Positions 1 to 7,983 of a stretch of 64,000 nt of DNA are shown here, piece after piece. The DNA is from JAJEFO01 sp965214325 (GTDB taxonomy: Bacteria; Pseudomonadota; Alphaproteobacteria; Rhodobacterales; Rhodobacteraceae). The notes under the pieces are model-generated. The model made no database searches. It saw nothing but the letters and a program-made list of their open reading frames with translations, and was not told the origin of the DNA. The translations under genes were made by a program, and so were the position numbers. Positions within the stretch are counted from its first letter, which is position 1; each line of letters begins with the position of its first letter. The stretch is from the NCBI GenBank assembly GCA_965214325.1, contig CBDCBG010000006.1:682001-746000 (forward strand), written 5' to 3'.

Positions 1-711
1 GGAGTTGATGTTCGTGTACATCCGCGGGCACGCCCGAAACTCATCCTCCGAAAGAGCGCTGGCGATCTTGACCATCTCCATCACGTCCTCGACCCGCTCC
101 TTGCCCAGCGAGTAGGCGTGCGGCACCTTGTCGGTCAGCGTCAACTTGTCATAGAGCATGTCCAGATGCCGAACGCTTGGATGAATTTCGACGGGCTCAA
201 CGGGGTAGCCGCCCGCGAAATGGATACAGTTGAAGTGCTGGGTCAGCTTCAGAAGCCTGACGCATTGCTCGCGAGTGCCGGGAACCTTCCTTCCGAGTTC
301 AAGGTCAAAGTAGTTCGGTGGTGACGAGACGTTCCCGAAGACGATGCGCTTCCCGCCGATCGTCAGCTTTCGGTCCGGATTGCGCGGCAGAATCGTGAAG
401 GAGGCCGGCGCGCGCGCGACCATTTCCATAACCCAGTCGCGGCCCATTCGCACATTCGACCCCTCGACCTTGCAACCTGCCTTCCTGAAGATTTCCAAGG
501 CCTCTTCGTTCAGGAACTCGACGCCGATTTCCTCCAGAATGTGCATCGCCCCGGCGTGGATCGCCTGGATGCCGTCTTCATCCAGCGGTTCGGTGGGTGC
601 ATCCTGATTGACGGGAATGCGCCAGGGCATCTGCGGGAACAGTTCGCCGGACCGCCTGTCACGGTTTCCCGCGCGCCCACCTGCGCGGCGCCTTCGTTCC
701 TGCCTGGCCAT
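1..711 (-). CDS. MttB-superfamily (trimethylamine-type) methyltransferase, N-terminal part
   Basis: The reading frame is open from an ATG at 711 to the window edge (237 codons), so the C-terminal half is missing. After an Arg-rich start the protein reads PWRIPVNQDAPTEPL, then HAGAMHILEEIGVEF and ends MYTNINS. These are features of the trimethylamine methyltransferase (MttB) superfamily, which moves a methyl group from a quaternary or tertiary amine to a corrinoid protein. Most bacterial members lack pyrrolysine and act on betaines; the position that would decide this lies outside the window. It is downstream of a HAD phosphatase on the same strand (95 bp gap). Cobalamin genes and a TMA-dehydrogenase-like flavoprotein close by fit methylamine or betaine demethylation. 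The family is well supported; the substrate is unknown. Confidence 0.85.
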   Translation of the reverse strand, partial: MARQERRRRAGGRAGNRDRRSGELFPQMPWRIPVNQDAPTEPLDEDGIQAIHAGAMHILEEIGVEFLNEEALEIFRKAGCKVEGSNVRMGRDWVMEMVARAPASFTILPRNPDRKLTIGGKRIVFGNVSSPPNYFDLELGRKVPGTREQCVRLLKLTQHFNCIHFAGGYPVEPVEIHPSVRHLDMLYDKLTLTDKVPHAYSLGKERVEDVMEMVKIASALSEDEFRACPRMYTNINS

Positions 712-806
712 TGCAAACTCCCGATTCATCGGAAGTCTTGGTCGAAGTGCCGCAAGTTGGATGACCGTTTCCGACACCTCTTGTCGTTTTTCGTGTCGTC
801 CGTGAT

Positions 807-1484
807 TTAGTCGGCGATCCAGTCGGCAAGTTGTCCGATGTCAGAAAGCACCGCCTCTGCATCGCATGCCAGTTCTTCCGCCTCTGCGACGCCTGTCAGG
901 ACTGCAATGGGTCGCATTCCCGCGGCCCGTGCGGCCAGCAAGTCCAGCCGGCTGTCCCCGACCATCAGCGTTCGCTCGGGCGCAATCGAGGTGGCCTCGG
1001 CGAATGCGAGCAAGGGATCCGGCGCGGGCTTGGACCCGTATCCGGTGTCGCAGCCGGCAAGGAACGCAAAGCAGTCAGCGATCCCGGCGGCCTCGAGCTG
1101 GAGGCGCGAAGGAGCCTCGGAGTCATTCGTGACAAGCCCGAGCACGTAATCCTGCCCGAGTCTGCCGATGCAGGACACAAGGTCCGCCACTGGCACCATT
1201 TGCGCCTGTTCCGCCATTTCGTCGATCAGGCACAGCGCCTCGTGCTCGTCCCTTTGCATGTATGGCGCCAGGACACGCGCCAGATCGATGGAGGTTCCGG
1301 CGACGGCCATGCTGCCGGGCATGAACCTCGCTCGCTCCAGATCAAAGCCAAGGGCAAGCGCCGCGGCCTCAAGACTGCCAGGTGCGACCGAACGTTCCAG
1401 CAGATCGGTCATCGCATCGCCCCAGGAACGCTGATAGTCAAACAACGTCCCGTCCTTGTCGAAAATGATTGCCTCTACGGTCAC
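807..1484 (-). CDS. HAD-superfamily phosphatase (phosphoglycolate phosphatase-like)
   Basis: The 225-residue product has the HAD motif I near the N-terminus (IIFDKDGTLFD), motif II in GLVTNDSEAP and a late motif with a conserved Asp pair (TLMVGDSRLDLLAARAAG). This is the order of a C1-capped phosphohydrolase of the Gph/phosphoglycolate phosphatase type. The start is taken as a GTG at 1484, with AGGA a few bases upstream; the frame is open further up, but that sequence has no family character. It precedes the MttB-like gene on the same strand, so the two may be co-transcribed. The substrate cannot be read from sequence. Confidence 0.85.
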   Translation of the reverse strand: MTVEAIIFDKDGTLFDYQRSWGDAMTDLLERSVAPGSLEAAALALGFDLERARFMPGSMAVAGTSIDLARVLAPYMQRDEHEALCLIDEMAEQAQMVPVADLVSCIGRLGQDYVLGLVTNDSEAPSRLQLEAAGIADCFAFLAGCDTGYGSKPAPDPLLAFAEATSIAPERTLMVGDSRLDLLAARAAGMRPIAVLTGVAEAEELACDAEAVLSDIGQLADWIAD

Positions 1485-1847
1485 GATTCGTCCTTTGCCA
1501 GCCTGAACCAGAATGTCCTTGGACTCGTTCCGAGCAGGATTCCCATACTGCAAGAATCTTTAAAACACTTTTGTTTCAAGGAGCATGACTCATATTCTCA
1601 AGTTGAGCCGATCCACACCTGTCCGGGTGCCCCAGGTCTCGGACATGACATTCGCTTCGCTTGATTCCGAGTGCTGCAACCGCAACCCGAAATACATCCA
1701 ACTATCGAGATCGTGGAAGCAGAGTTCTTCAGGCCTGGCAGCCTGGCAAGCTGACCAGAAAGCGCGACGCATCGCCACTGTGTCAAGACATGCACGAAAC
1801 TCTCGCAGCACCCGGCCAGGCGCGAGCTCCAAAGACCGGATCAGGCA
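1485..1847. other. Intergenic region, no gene recognised
   Basis: About 360 bases between the HAD phosphatase start and the stop of the His-rich gene of the cbt operon. Short open frames exist on both strands (for example 1590-1832 minus), but none has a recognisable motif or a convincing ribosome site. The region should hold the promoter of the HAD-mttB pair and the end of the cbt transcript; no clear terminator was seen. Confidence 0.5.
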
Positions 1848-2345
1848 CTAATCCCCAAGCAAGACCCTGGCCTCGATCGTCACCCCGTTCACTGACAGCA
1901 ACCGGTGATCGTTCGCGTTCAGCGTGATCAGAATCTCCACTTCGCCTTCCGGCAATGTCCCGATGTGCATCCATGGCCCATACAGACGTGCGATCTTTCG
2001 CCCGTTCACGTGGACATGCGCATGGCCCTCGCCCGGCACATGGGGGCGGCCGACATTCGCGGGCGAAAACGTGAAGCCAGTCGTCATCACGTGCAGGTTC
2101 CAGCCTTCATCCGGGTCCTTCTTCAACTGGACGTCAAGCGTTGGCCCATTGCTCCCCGCAAGATCCAGCTTTTCGTGAAGATCATGGCCATTGCCGGGAA
2201 TCCCCCCAATGCCAAGATGCGCCAAACGGCGGTCGTCCGCATGAACGTGACCGTCAAGCGTCACGCCGTTGGCCGCTGCCAACACGAAGCCAAAGGCACC
2301 ACCGAATGCCAGTCCGATAATGGACAGGGCGAGCGAGCGGTTCAC
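1848..2345 (-). CDS. His-rich membrane-anchored protein of the cbtBA operon (unknown function)
   Basis: A 165-residue protein not recognised as a named family. It starts with one hydrophobic segment (residues about 4-25), then a soluble domain with many histidines, including GHVHADD, GNGHDLHEK and GHAHVHVNG, and acidic residues around them. This suggests a periplasmic, membrane-tethered metal-binding domain. The chosen start is a GTG at 2345, because it forms a GTGA overlap with the cbtA stop; the open frame upstream lies inside cbtA. As third gene of a cobalamin-riboswitch-controlled cobalt transporter operon, it may bind or deliver cobalt. That function is inference from composition and position only. 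Confidence 0.7.
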   Translation of the reverse strand: MNRSLALSIIGLAFGGAFGFVLAAANGVTLDGHVHADDRRLAHLGIGGIPGNGHDLHEKLDLAGSNGPTLDVQLKKDPDEGWNLHVMTTGFTFSPANVGRPHVPGEGHAHVHVNGRKIARLYGPWMHIGTLPEGEVEILITLNANDHRLLSVNGVTIEARVLLGD

Positions 2346-3025
2346 GAAGCCATCTCGTTGTCGCTGGCCCAAAGCGCCCCGGAAAGAAGTCCGAGAAGCA
2401 CCCAAGCAACAAGACCGACTCCCAAGACACGCGCCGCAAACAGGGCGCCAAGTTCGGTTGGTGCCGGGCCCGCGAAGCTGTCAGGCTCCGGCGCTCCGAT
2501 GGCATGCGGCGCAAGCAGCAGAACGACGACGGCGCCCCATGCCAGCCAGCTTCGCCCAAACGCAAGAAGCCACATGGCTGCCCCTGCGGAAAATGCAGTC
2601 GCAAACCACCACACCTGCCTTGGCACGATTTCCGCTGACGCGACGCCTGGCACTTCCGGAGCGAGGGAGAAAGCGGGCGCGAGCAGCACTGCGGCGAATC
2701 CGGCAATGCCCCATAGCATGCCGCTGCGCGAGGAAATCATTGCCCCGCGCCCTTCGGCCAGCGCCATGAGCGCAACAACGACAAGCGCATAGCCTGCATA
2801 TGTCAGCATGCTGAATATCACGCTCAGCCCGTCCCGGACCGGATTGAACCCGATCGCAGGTCGGGAAACCGGGCCGGAGGCCACCCCGAAATGCACCAGT
2901 TCACCGCTCTCGTAGAGTTCGGCATGGAGGAGGACGGGCTGAATGAACAAGAGGTGAAGAGCCGCGGCACAAAGGCCGGCCACGGCTCCAGCGATCAATC
3001 CGCTGGTCAGGATTCTGCCGAGCAT
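2342..3025 (-). CDS. cbtA: Cobalt transporter subunit CbtA
   Basis: A 227-residue polytopic membrane protein starting MLGRILTSGLIAGAVAGL, followed by the ALHLLFIQPVLLHAELYE segment typical of CbtA. Several further hydrophobic stretches follow, with conserved His and acidic residues. CbtA and CbtB form a cobalt uptake system found with B12 genes in bacteria lacking CbiMNQO. Here it follows cbtB by 3 bases and overlaps the next gene by 4 bases, so all three form one transcript behind a cobalamin riboswitch. Length and topology match the family. Confidence 0.9.
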   Translation of the reverse strand: MLGRILTSGLIAGAVAGLCAAALHLLFIQPVLLHAELYESGELVHFGVASGPVSRPAIGFNPVRDGLSVIFSMLTYAGYALVVVALMALAEGRGAMISSRSGMLWGIAGFAAVLLAPAFSLAPEVPGVASAEIVPRQVWWFATAFSAGAAMWLLAFGRSWLAWGAVVVLLLAPHAIGAPEPDSFAGPAPTELGALFAARVLGVGLVAWVLLGLLSGALWASDNEMAS

Positions 3026-3028
3026 TGA

Positions 3029-3199
3029 CTAGTGACAGGGAAAGCCGTTGGCGTGACGCACGTCGTGGGCGGCAGCATGCAATGCATCGGCCTGGACGTG
3101 GCCTGTCAACACGATGATCCCGAGGCCGAGAAGAGCCGCCATGAGCGCCCCAGTGAAAGCCGATGCGGGATGCGCCTCGGCAAGCGTACGTGTCGTCAT
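3029..3199 (-). CDS. cbtB: Cobalt transporter subunit CbtB
   Basis: A 56-residue protein with one transmembrane segment (ALMAALLGLGIIVLTGHV) and a C-terminal His-containing tail (HAAAHDVRHANGFPCH), the hallmark of CbtB. The ATG at 3199 is chosen because the sequence upstream belongs to the riboswitch leader and a ribosome site (GGAGG-like, 'aaggaggtag') lies just before it. It is the first gene of the cbtBA operon. When cobalamin is plentiful, the riboswitch should lower its expression. Confidence 0.92.
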   Translation of the reverse strand: MTTRTLAEAHPASAFTGALMAALLGLGIIVLTGHVQADALHAAAHDVRHANGFPCH

Positions 3200-3235
3200 G
3201 TCTACCTCCTTGCCGCCCTGCCCGACGGCGGTTGA

Positions 3236-3430
3236 TCCAAGCCTGACAGGTTTCCTGGCTCGCGGGTCATCGCGCCTCGCCCTCCTTCCCCCCATGCGGT
3301 CCGGGAGTGGGTTCCGGGCAGCGCTCTCCGCTTACAGTCGCGGGGGCGGCTGCGGCATGAGCCCTCTGGCTTCACCGCATTCCCTCCAGCCTGCCGGTCG
3401 CCCGGCAGGATCAGGCACGCCCATGTAACC
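3236..3430 (-). promoter_or_regulatory. Cobalamin riboswitch upstream of cbtBA
   Basis: Read on the minus strand, the leader contains the conserved core GCCCCCGCGACTGTAAGCGG (in the segment around 3335-3354) and the B12 box GAGCCAGGAAACCTG (about 3245-3259). It also has a GGGAATGCGGTGAA element upstream. These are the signature blocks of the cobalamin riboswitch. It ends about 40 bases before the cbtB start, so control of translation initiation is likely. Binding of a cobalamin would repress cobalt import. The outer limits are approximate. Confidence 0.93.
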
Positions 3431-3478
3431 TGCACAACGTTCCGGGCGCAACGGCATTCGGCGGCAGGACACGATCCA

Positions 3479-3613
3479 ATTGCGACGTATCGGCAGATAT
3501 GTCTCCTCGAACCTGTCATACGCCTCACACGCAGCCGCCCGGGTCTCGGCAATTCGCTTCGTTGCCTCGTGCCCTCCCTCTCCTCGCAACCGGCGTCCGG
3601 CCGTGATCGGACC
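3479..3613 (-). pseudogene. Decayed cobF fragment (C-terminal region, internal deletion)
   Basis: On the minus strand this stretch encodes GPITAGRRLRGEGGHE directly joined to RIAETRAAACEAYDRFEETY and LPIRRN. The intact cobF product of this window has PVTITTGRRLRQEG, and about 70 residues later RIAETRAAARDVHGWIMDTY and LLKRRN. Both ends therefore match CobF with the middle removed. At DNA level 24 bases are identical between 3530-3553 and 6579-6602. No start codon or catalytic domain remains. It sits just upstream of the cbt riboswitch, so it is a relic of a second cobF copy or of a rearrangement. Confidence 0.75.
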
Positions 3614-3635
3614 TCCTTGGACATCCCCGCTCTTC

Positions 3636-5591
3636 CTAGACAGCGCGACCTGCAAGCAACCCTTCCAGAACCGCTTCCTCCGCAGTGCGTGGCGAGACGC
3701 AGTCACCGACGAGGTGGTGATCAACGTCGAGTCGGCGCACGAGATCTTCCACCGCGTTCTGCGGACTGTGGCCCTGGCACAAGACAAGTGTGTCAATGCC
3801 TTCGCGAATCACGGGCTCGTCGTTCATGATGTGCTGCAGGTAGACCGTATCTTCATCGGCTCCGAACAGCCGAACATAGGGCACCATTTCCACGCCGAGG
3901 CTTTGAAGGCGTCCGATGCTGGCATCACGCACATACATCTGGATCGTCTGGCCGGGCATGTAGCCGTTGACGGCCAGCGTCACCTGATGGCCTCGCTGTG
4001 CCAGATGCTCGGCAATGCCGATCCCTATCCAGTCGGCACGCCAATCTGCCACCAGTACCGACTTGCCGATGTTCGCTTCGTTTCGAAGAACCTGCCAAGC
4101 ATCGACGACATGGGCGTCATCGCGGCCTTCGAACTCCGGCCATCTTGGTTCGGCACCGGTTGCAATGACAATCGTGTCCGGGCCAAATTCAGTGATTGCC
4201 GTCTTGTCAACGGCGATTCCATTGCGCGTTTCGACTCCTGCGAGTTCCATTTCCCGTACCAGGTTGGTGATGATCCCGCCGAATTCCGCACGATGGGGCA
4301 ATGCCTGCGCCAGCCGCGCCTGGCCACCGAGCTGGGCCTCCCTCTCAAAAAGCGTGACGTCATGACCGCGCTCCGCGGCGACGGCAGCACTCTTCATTCC
4401 ACCGGGCCCGCCCCCTACGACCATGACCCTCCGCTTCGTGCGCGCCAATGCAGGTCGACCGAGAGAGGTCTCGCGACCGCTGACCGGGTTCTGGATGCAC
4501 GAAATCGGATAGCCCGCGTGAAAGTGGCCAATGCAGGCCTGGTTGCAGCCAATGCAGGCGCGGATGTCATCGGCACGTCCCGTCCTGGCCTTTTCGCCCA
4601 ATTCCGGATCGCAGATCATTGCGCGCGTCATCCCGCAAAGGTCCGCCTGTCCTGAAGCAACGATGCGTTCAGCGTCCTGCGGCTGGATGATGCGGCCGGT
4701 CACCATCGTCGCAACACCCGTCCGCGCCTTCACTGCAAGGCCCAAAGGCGCGGTATAGCCCGCCTCTTCGTACATGGGTGGTGCAATGTGAACCGAACCT
4801 GCGAGGGTCGCGGAGGATCCGGCAACAACACTGAAGTAGCTCAGCGTCCCTTTCGCGGCAAAGAGTTCACAGGCGTCCAGCATCTCGGATTGCTCGATGC
4901 CCTCAATGCTTCGCTCGTCCCCTGAAAGCCTCAGGCCAATGACGAATTCCTTGCCTGCCTTGGCGCGAATGTCGGATGCAATTTCGAGAATGAAGCGGGC
5001 GCGGCCCTCGAGCGAACCTCCGTACCCGTCGCTGCGCTGGTTGACGTGGCGGCTCAGGAACTGCGCCGGAAGGTATCCGTGCGAACCAACGATCTCGACC
5101 CCATCGAGGCCGGCTTCCCGCATCCGAAGGGCAGCGTCACCGTGTGCCGAGATGACCTCGGAAATCATGTCCTGGGTCATTGGACGCGGCATGACGTGGA
5201 AGCGTTCGTTTGGCGTAGGCGAAGCGCTGTAGGAGACAGGCGCAGTGCCGTCTTCCGATGCCAGCATCTCGCGCCCGGGGTGAAACAACTGGGCGATCAG
5301 GCCGCAACCGTGACCGTGAACCGCCTGCGCCAGCCGCCTGTATCCGGGAATGCAGTCATCCCTGTCAACCCGGATCGGACTGGCCACGAACACCGCACTG
5401 GAATGAACCAGCGCAACTTCGGTTACGATCAGTCCGGCACCGCCACGGGCGCGTGCCTCGTGATACGCAATCATCGCATCGCCGATCTGGCCATGCTCAT
5501 TCAGATGGGTTTCGTGTCCCGTCGACACGATCCGGTTGCGGAGCGCGAGGTTTCCGATGTCGATCGGGGAAAACAGGTTTGGAAACGGCAT
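3636..5591 (-). CDS. TMA dehydrogenase / NADH:flavin oxidoreductase family iron-sulfur flavoprotein
   Basis: A 651-residue protein with the three-part layout of trimethylamine dehydrogenase and 2,4-dienoyl-CoA reductase. It has an FMN-binding TIM barrel (residues about 1-330, starting NLFSPIDIGNLALRNRIV), a 4Fe-4S cluster motif (CIGCNQACIGHF followed by a fourth Cys in ISCIQNP), and an FAD/NAD(P)-binding domain (VMVVGGGPGGMKSA). Such proteins oxidatively demethylate amines or methylated amino acids, or reduce enoyl thioesters. The MttB-like gene and B12 genes nearby favour an N-demethylase, but this is inference. The ATG at 5591 is preferred; a GTG at 5612 in the same frame is possible. Confidence 0.9.
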   Translation of the reverse strand: MPFPNLFSPIDIGNLALRNRIVSTGHETHLNEHGQIGDAMIAYHEARARGGAGLIVTEVALVHSSAVFVASPIRVDRDDCIPGYRRLAQAVHGHGCGLIAQLFHPGREMLASEDGTAPVSYSASPTPNERFHVMPRPMTQDMISEVISAHGDAALRMREAGLDGVEIVGSHGYLPAQFLSRHVNQRSDGYGGSLEGRARFILEIASDIRAKAGKEFVIGLRLSGDERSIEGIEQSEMLDACELFAAKGTLSYFSVVAGSSATLAGSVHIAPPMYEEAGYTAPLGLAVKARTGVATMVTGRIIQPQDAERIVASGQADLCGMTRAMICDPELGEKARTGRADDIRACIGCNQACIGHFHAGYPISCIQNPVSGRETSLGRPALARTKRRVMVVGGGPGGMKSAAVAAERGHDVTLFEREAQLGGQARLAQALPHRAEFGGIITNLVREMELAGVETRNGIAVDKTAITEFGPDTIVIATGAEPRWPEFEGRDDAHVVDAWQVLRNEANIGKSVLVADWRADWIGIGIAEHLAQRGHQVTLAVNGYMPGQTIQMYVRDASIGRLQSLGVEMVPYVRLFGADEDTVYLQHIMNDEPVIREGIDTLVLCQGHSPQNAVEDLVRRLDVDHHLVGDCVSPRTAEEAVLEGLLAGRAV

Positions 5592-6524
5592 GTCGTTTTC
5601 CCGGAAGCGCACTTAGATTTCAATTGACCGGGACGGTCGGACTTGCAGCCACTATGAGCATGAATTTGAGCTTCTTGCAAAACCCGGCCATTGGACGTGC
5701 CTTTCCCGAAAGCGGCCTCCTGGACTCAGGACTGCGACGAAAGGTGTGCGTCCGGCGCGAAATGGGCACCGGAACGAAACGCGGGCATGGCAAGGTCGAT
5801 CGAATTGAGGTGCCATAATCATGGCAAGATGTTTCAACACCTCTGTGGGCCGCCGGCCTGCCGTTGCACTCTGTCAACACGGACTCCGTTCTCTGCCCGT
5901 GTGTAACATTTTTTTGCCCATACATATGCCGAAGAGATCGGTGCCTTGTCACCGAAATTGCGCGCCGCTCAGGGGCATGCGCGGCAAATAACGCGCAATT
6001 GCAGAAGAGGCCCACGGTGCCCGCTCCCGGTGCTGAATCACGCAGTGACCTGGGGTGCAATGGCTGAACACCCGCAGGCCGCCAACCAATCGGATGCGGA
6101 GAAACTCCCCCGGCCGCCTTGGCCGACAGGAGTCCCGTCGCGTCATGGCGACTCGGACAAGTGAATTTGATGCTCTCATTCGGGACGATCACCTTGGTTC
6201 GCCGAATGAAGGGCGGGAATGACTCCATGCGAGGCCGTCCATGGTTCGAGACATGGTCAGCTCCTTGCCTAAGCGAGCGTCTCGCGGCAGAAGCAGGCGG
6301 TGAGCCGCCAGCGCCGCGCATTCAATGACCATGAGTGACAAGACGTCCGGGCGAAGACCGCAAGCAGAATCTGAATTGATGCGGGACTTGCCGCAAAGAA
6401 GGGCAAGATCCTCGTTCCGTCTCTCCGTGGAACCGCGGAACATGAAGCACTCAGGATCGCCCGCCGCCTTGGACATTTGCAGTGACGTGCCCGCATCAAC
6501 TCGCGAATGCGTGCCTTCCCACCT
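5592..6524. other. Long intergenic region, no gene recognised
   Basis: About 930 bases between the flavoprotein and cobF. Several open frames exist on the minus strand (for example 5620-6321), but their translations are low-complexity and match no family, as expected from chance openness at high GC. One inverted repeat was seen at about 6177-6209 (arms CATTCGG and CCGAATG, 18-base spacer), which could be an operator for the flavoprotein gene. The stretch may hold remnants of the rearrangement that left the cobF fragment at 3.5 kb. Confidence 0.4.
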
Positions 6525-7268
6525 TCAATTGCGACGCTTCAGGAGATAGGTGTCCATGATCCAGCCGTGCACGTCACGCGCAGCCGCCCGGGTCTCGGCA
6601 ATCCGCTCCGCGGCCTCGGCCAAGGGTCCGCTTGCCAGCACCTGTTCCTTCATTCCGAGATACGCGCCCCACCAGACATGCAACTGGCTCGGGTCAAGTT
6701 GCCGGAAGCTCAGTTCTCCGTCCAGCATCACCGCAACGGTGTCCGCGCCCTCGGGCCATCCCTCTTGTCGCAACCTTCTCCCGGTCGTGATCGTGACCGG
6801 CGCGTTGACTTCGTTGAGAGGAATGCCGTGCGCGGCGGTCAACGCCTGCAGCGCAGTGATGCCCGGCACGATCCTGACCTTCGGCACAGGGCGAAGTCGC
6901 GCCGCGATCCTGAGCGTGCTGTCATAGAGCGAGGGATCGCCCCAGACGGGCAATGCCACGCGCACCGCATCCCGGAACCCGAGAGCCGCATCCCACGCCT
7001 TGCAAATTTCGCCATGCCAGGCATCGACGCTCTCCAGATAATCGGACCCGGAATCTCGGACCGGCATGTCGAAATCGAGGAATCGCGATTCAGCCTCCTC
7101 CCCCAGAACCGACGCGCAGATTCCCTTTTTCAATTCCGCAAGATCCGACTTTTCCGGCCCCTTGCTTGGAACGAGGATGCAGTCCGCCCTTCGAATCTCC
7201 GCCTCCCCTTCGCGTGTAAGGTGATCCAGGCTTCCCGTGCCGATTCCTATCAGGACCAGTTCATCCAT
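6525..7268 (-). CDS. cobF: Precorrin-6A synthase (deacetylating) CobF
   Basis: CobF methylates C-1 of precorrin-5 and removes the acetyl group, in the aerobic B12 route. The 247-residue product begins MDELVLIGIGTGSLDHLT (SAM-binding loop of the tetrapyrrole methylase fold). It continues with PVWGDPSLYDSTLRI and VPGITALQALTAAHGIPLNE, and ends RIAETRAAARDVHGWIMDTY plus LLKRRN, all CobF features. The ATG at 7268 overlaps the end of cobA by 8 bases, which supports the start and co-transcription. It is the last gene of the cob cluster. A degenerate copy of its 3' part lies at 3.5 kb. Confidence 0.95.
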   Translation of the reverse strand: MDELVLIGIGTGSLDHLTREGEAEIRRADCILVPSKGPEKSDLAELKKGICASVLGEEAESRFLDFDMPVRDSGSDYLESVDAWHGEICKAWDAALGFRDAVRVALPVWGDPSLYDSTLRIAARLRPVPKVRIVPGITALQALTAAHGIPLNEVNAPVTITTGRRLRQEGWPEGADTVAVMLDGELSFRQLDPSQLHVWWGAYLGMKEQVLASGPLAEAAERIAETRAAARDVHGWIMDTYLLKRRN

Positions 7269-7983
7269 CGGACAGCGCTCCATAGAGGACGAGCGTCGGC
7301 GCATGCCCCGCCTCTCCCTCGCGCAATCGATCTGCCAGTTCGGCGACCGTGCACCTGGCGATACTCTGTTCGGAGGTAGTCACGCCCTCCGCCATCAGCG
7401 CAGGCGTTTCGCCGGGCAGGCCGTGCGCCATCAGGATTCCGGCAAGGTCGGCAAAGGTGCGGCGACCCATGTAGACCACCGTCGTTGCGCGGGTGTCGGC
7501 GAGCGCCGCAACGTTCAAGTCCATGGGCAGCTTCCCTGCCACGTCGCGGCCGGTGATGAATTGCACGCGGCGCGCGGCCAGTCGTCGCGTCAACGGAATT
7601 CCGGCCTCCGCCGCAGCCGCGCAGGCGGAGGGCACGCCTGGAATGATCTCGAATTCCAGAGCCTCGGCTCGAAGTGCCGCCAGTTCCTCTTCCAGCCGCC
7701 CGAAGATGCCGCCATCGCCCGACTTCAGCCGCACGATCCGCCCACCCCGCCTGGCATAGTCGACAAGGAGGCGACTGACATGATCCTGCCGAGGCGATTT
7801 CCGGCCTGCACGCTTGGCAACGCTCACCAGGTCGGCATCGGGTCTTGCATGTTCCAGGATCGGACCTGACGACAGGTCGTCATAGAGGATGGCATCCGCG
7901 CGCTGCAGCCGGTCAACCGCCTTCAGCGTCAGCAGCTCCGGGTCGCCCGGCCCCGAGCCGACGAAACTCACGATTCCGCTCAT
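7261..7983 (-). CDS. cobA: Uroporphyrinogen-III C-methyltransferase CobA
   Basis: CobA (SUMT) makes precorrin-2 by methylating uroporphyrinogen III at C-2 and C-7, the committed step to B12 and siroheme. The 240-residue protein has the family motifs in order: VGSGPGDPELLTLKAVDRLQ at the N-terminus, VRLKSGDGGIFGRLEEE at about residue 85, EIIPGVPSACAAAAEAGIPL, and VVYMGRRTFADLAGILMAHG. It lacks the CysG dehydrogenase domain. The start overlaps the cobB stop by 4 bases (ATGA). Confidence 0.96.
   Translation of the reverse strand: MSGIVSFVGSGPGDPELLTLKAVDRLQRADAILYDDLSSGPILEHARPDADLVSVAKRAGRKSPRQDHVSRLLVDYARRGGRIVRLKSGDGGIFGRLEEELAALRAEALEFEIIPGVPSACAAAAEAGIPLTRRLAARRVQFITGRDVAGKLPMDLNVAALADTRATTVVYMGRRTFADLAGILMAHGLPGETPALMAEGVTTSEQSIARCTVAELADRLREGEAGHAPTLVLYGALSDG

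Noticed and set aside
1590..1832. 80-codon minus-strand frame between the HAD and His-rich genes
   Set aside because: Sequence is somewhat protein-like, but there is no ribosome site, family or conserved motif to support it.
5620..6321. Possible 233-codon gene upstream of the flavoprotein
   Set aside because: No recognisable domain or plausible composition; probably not coding.
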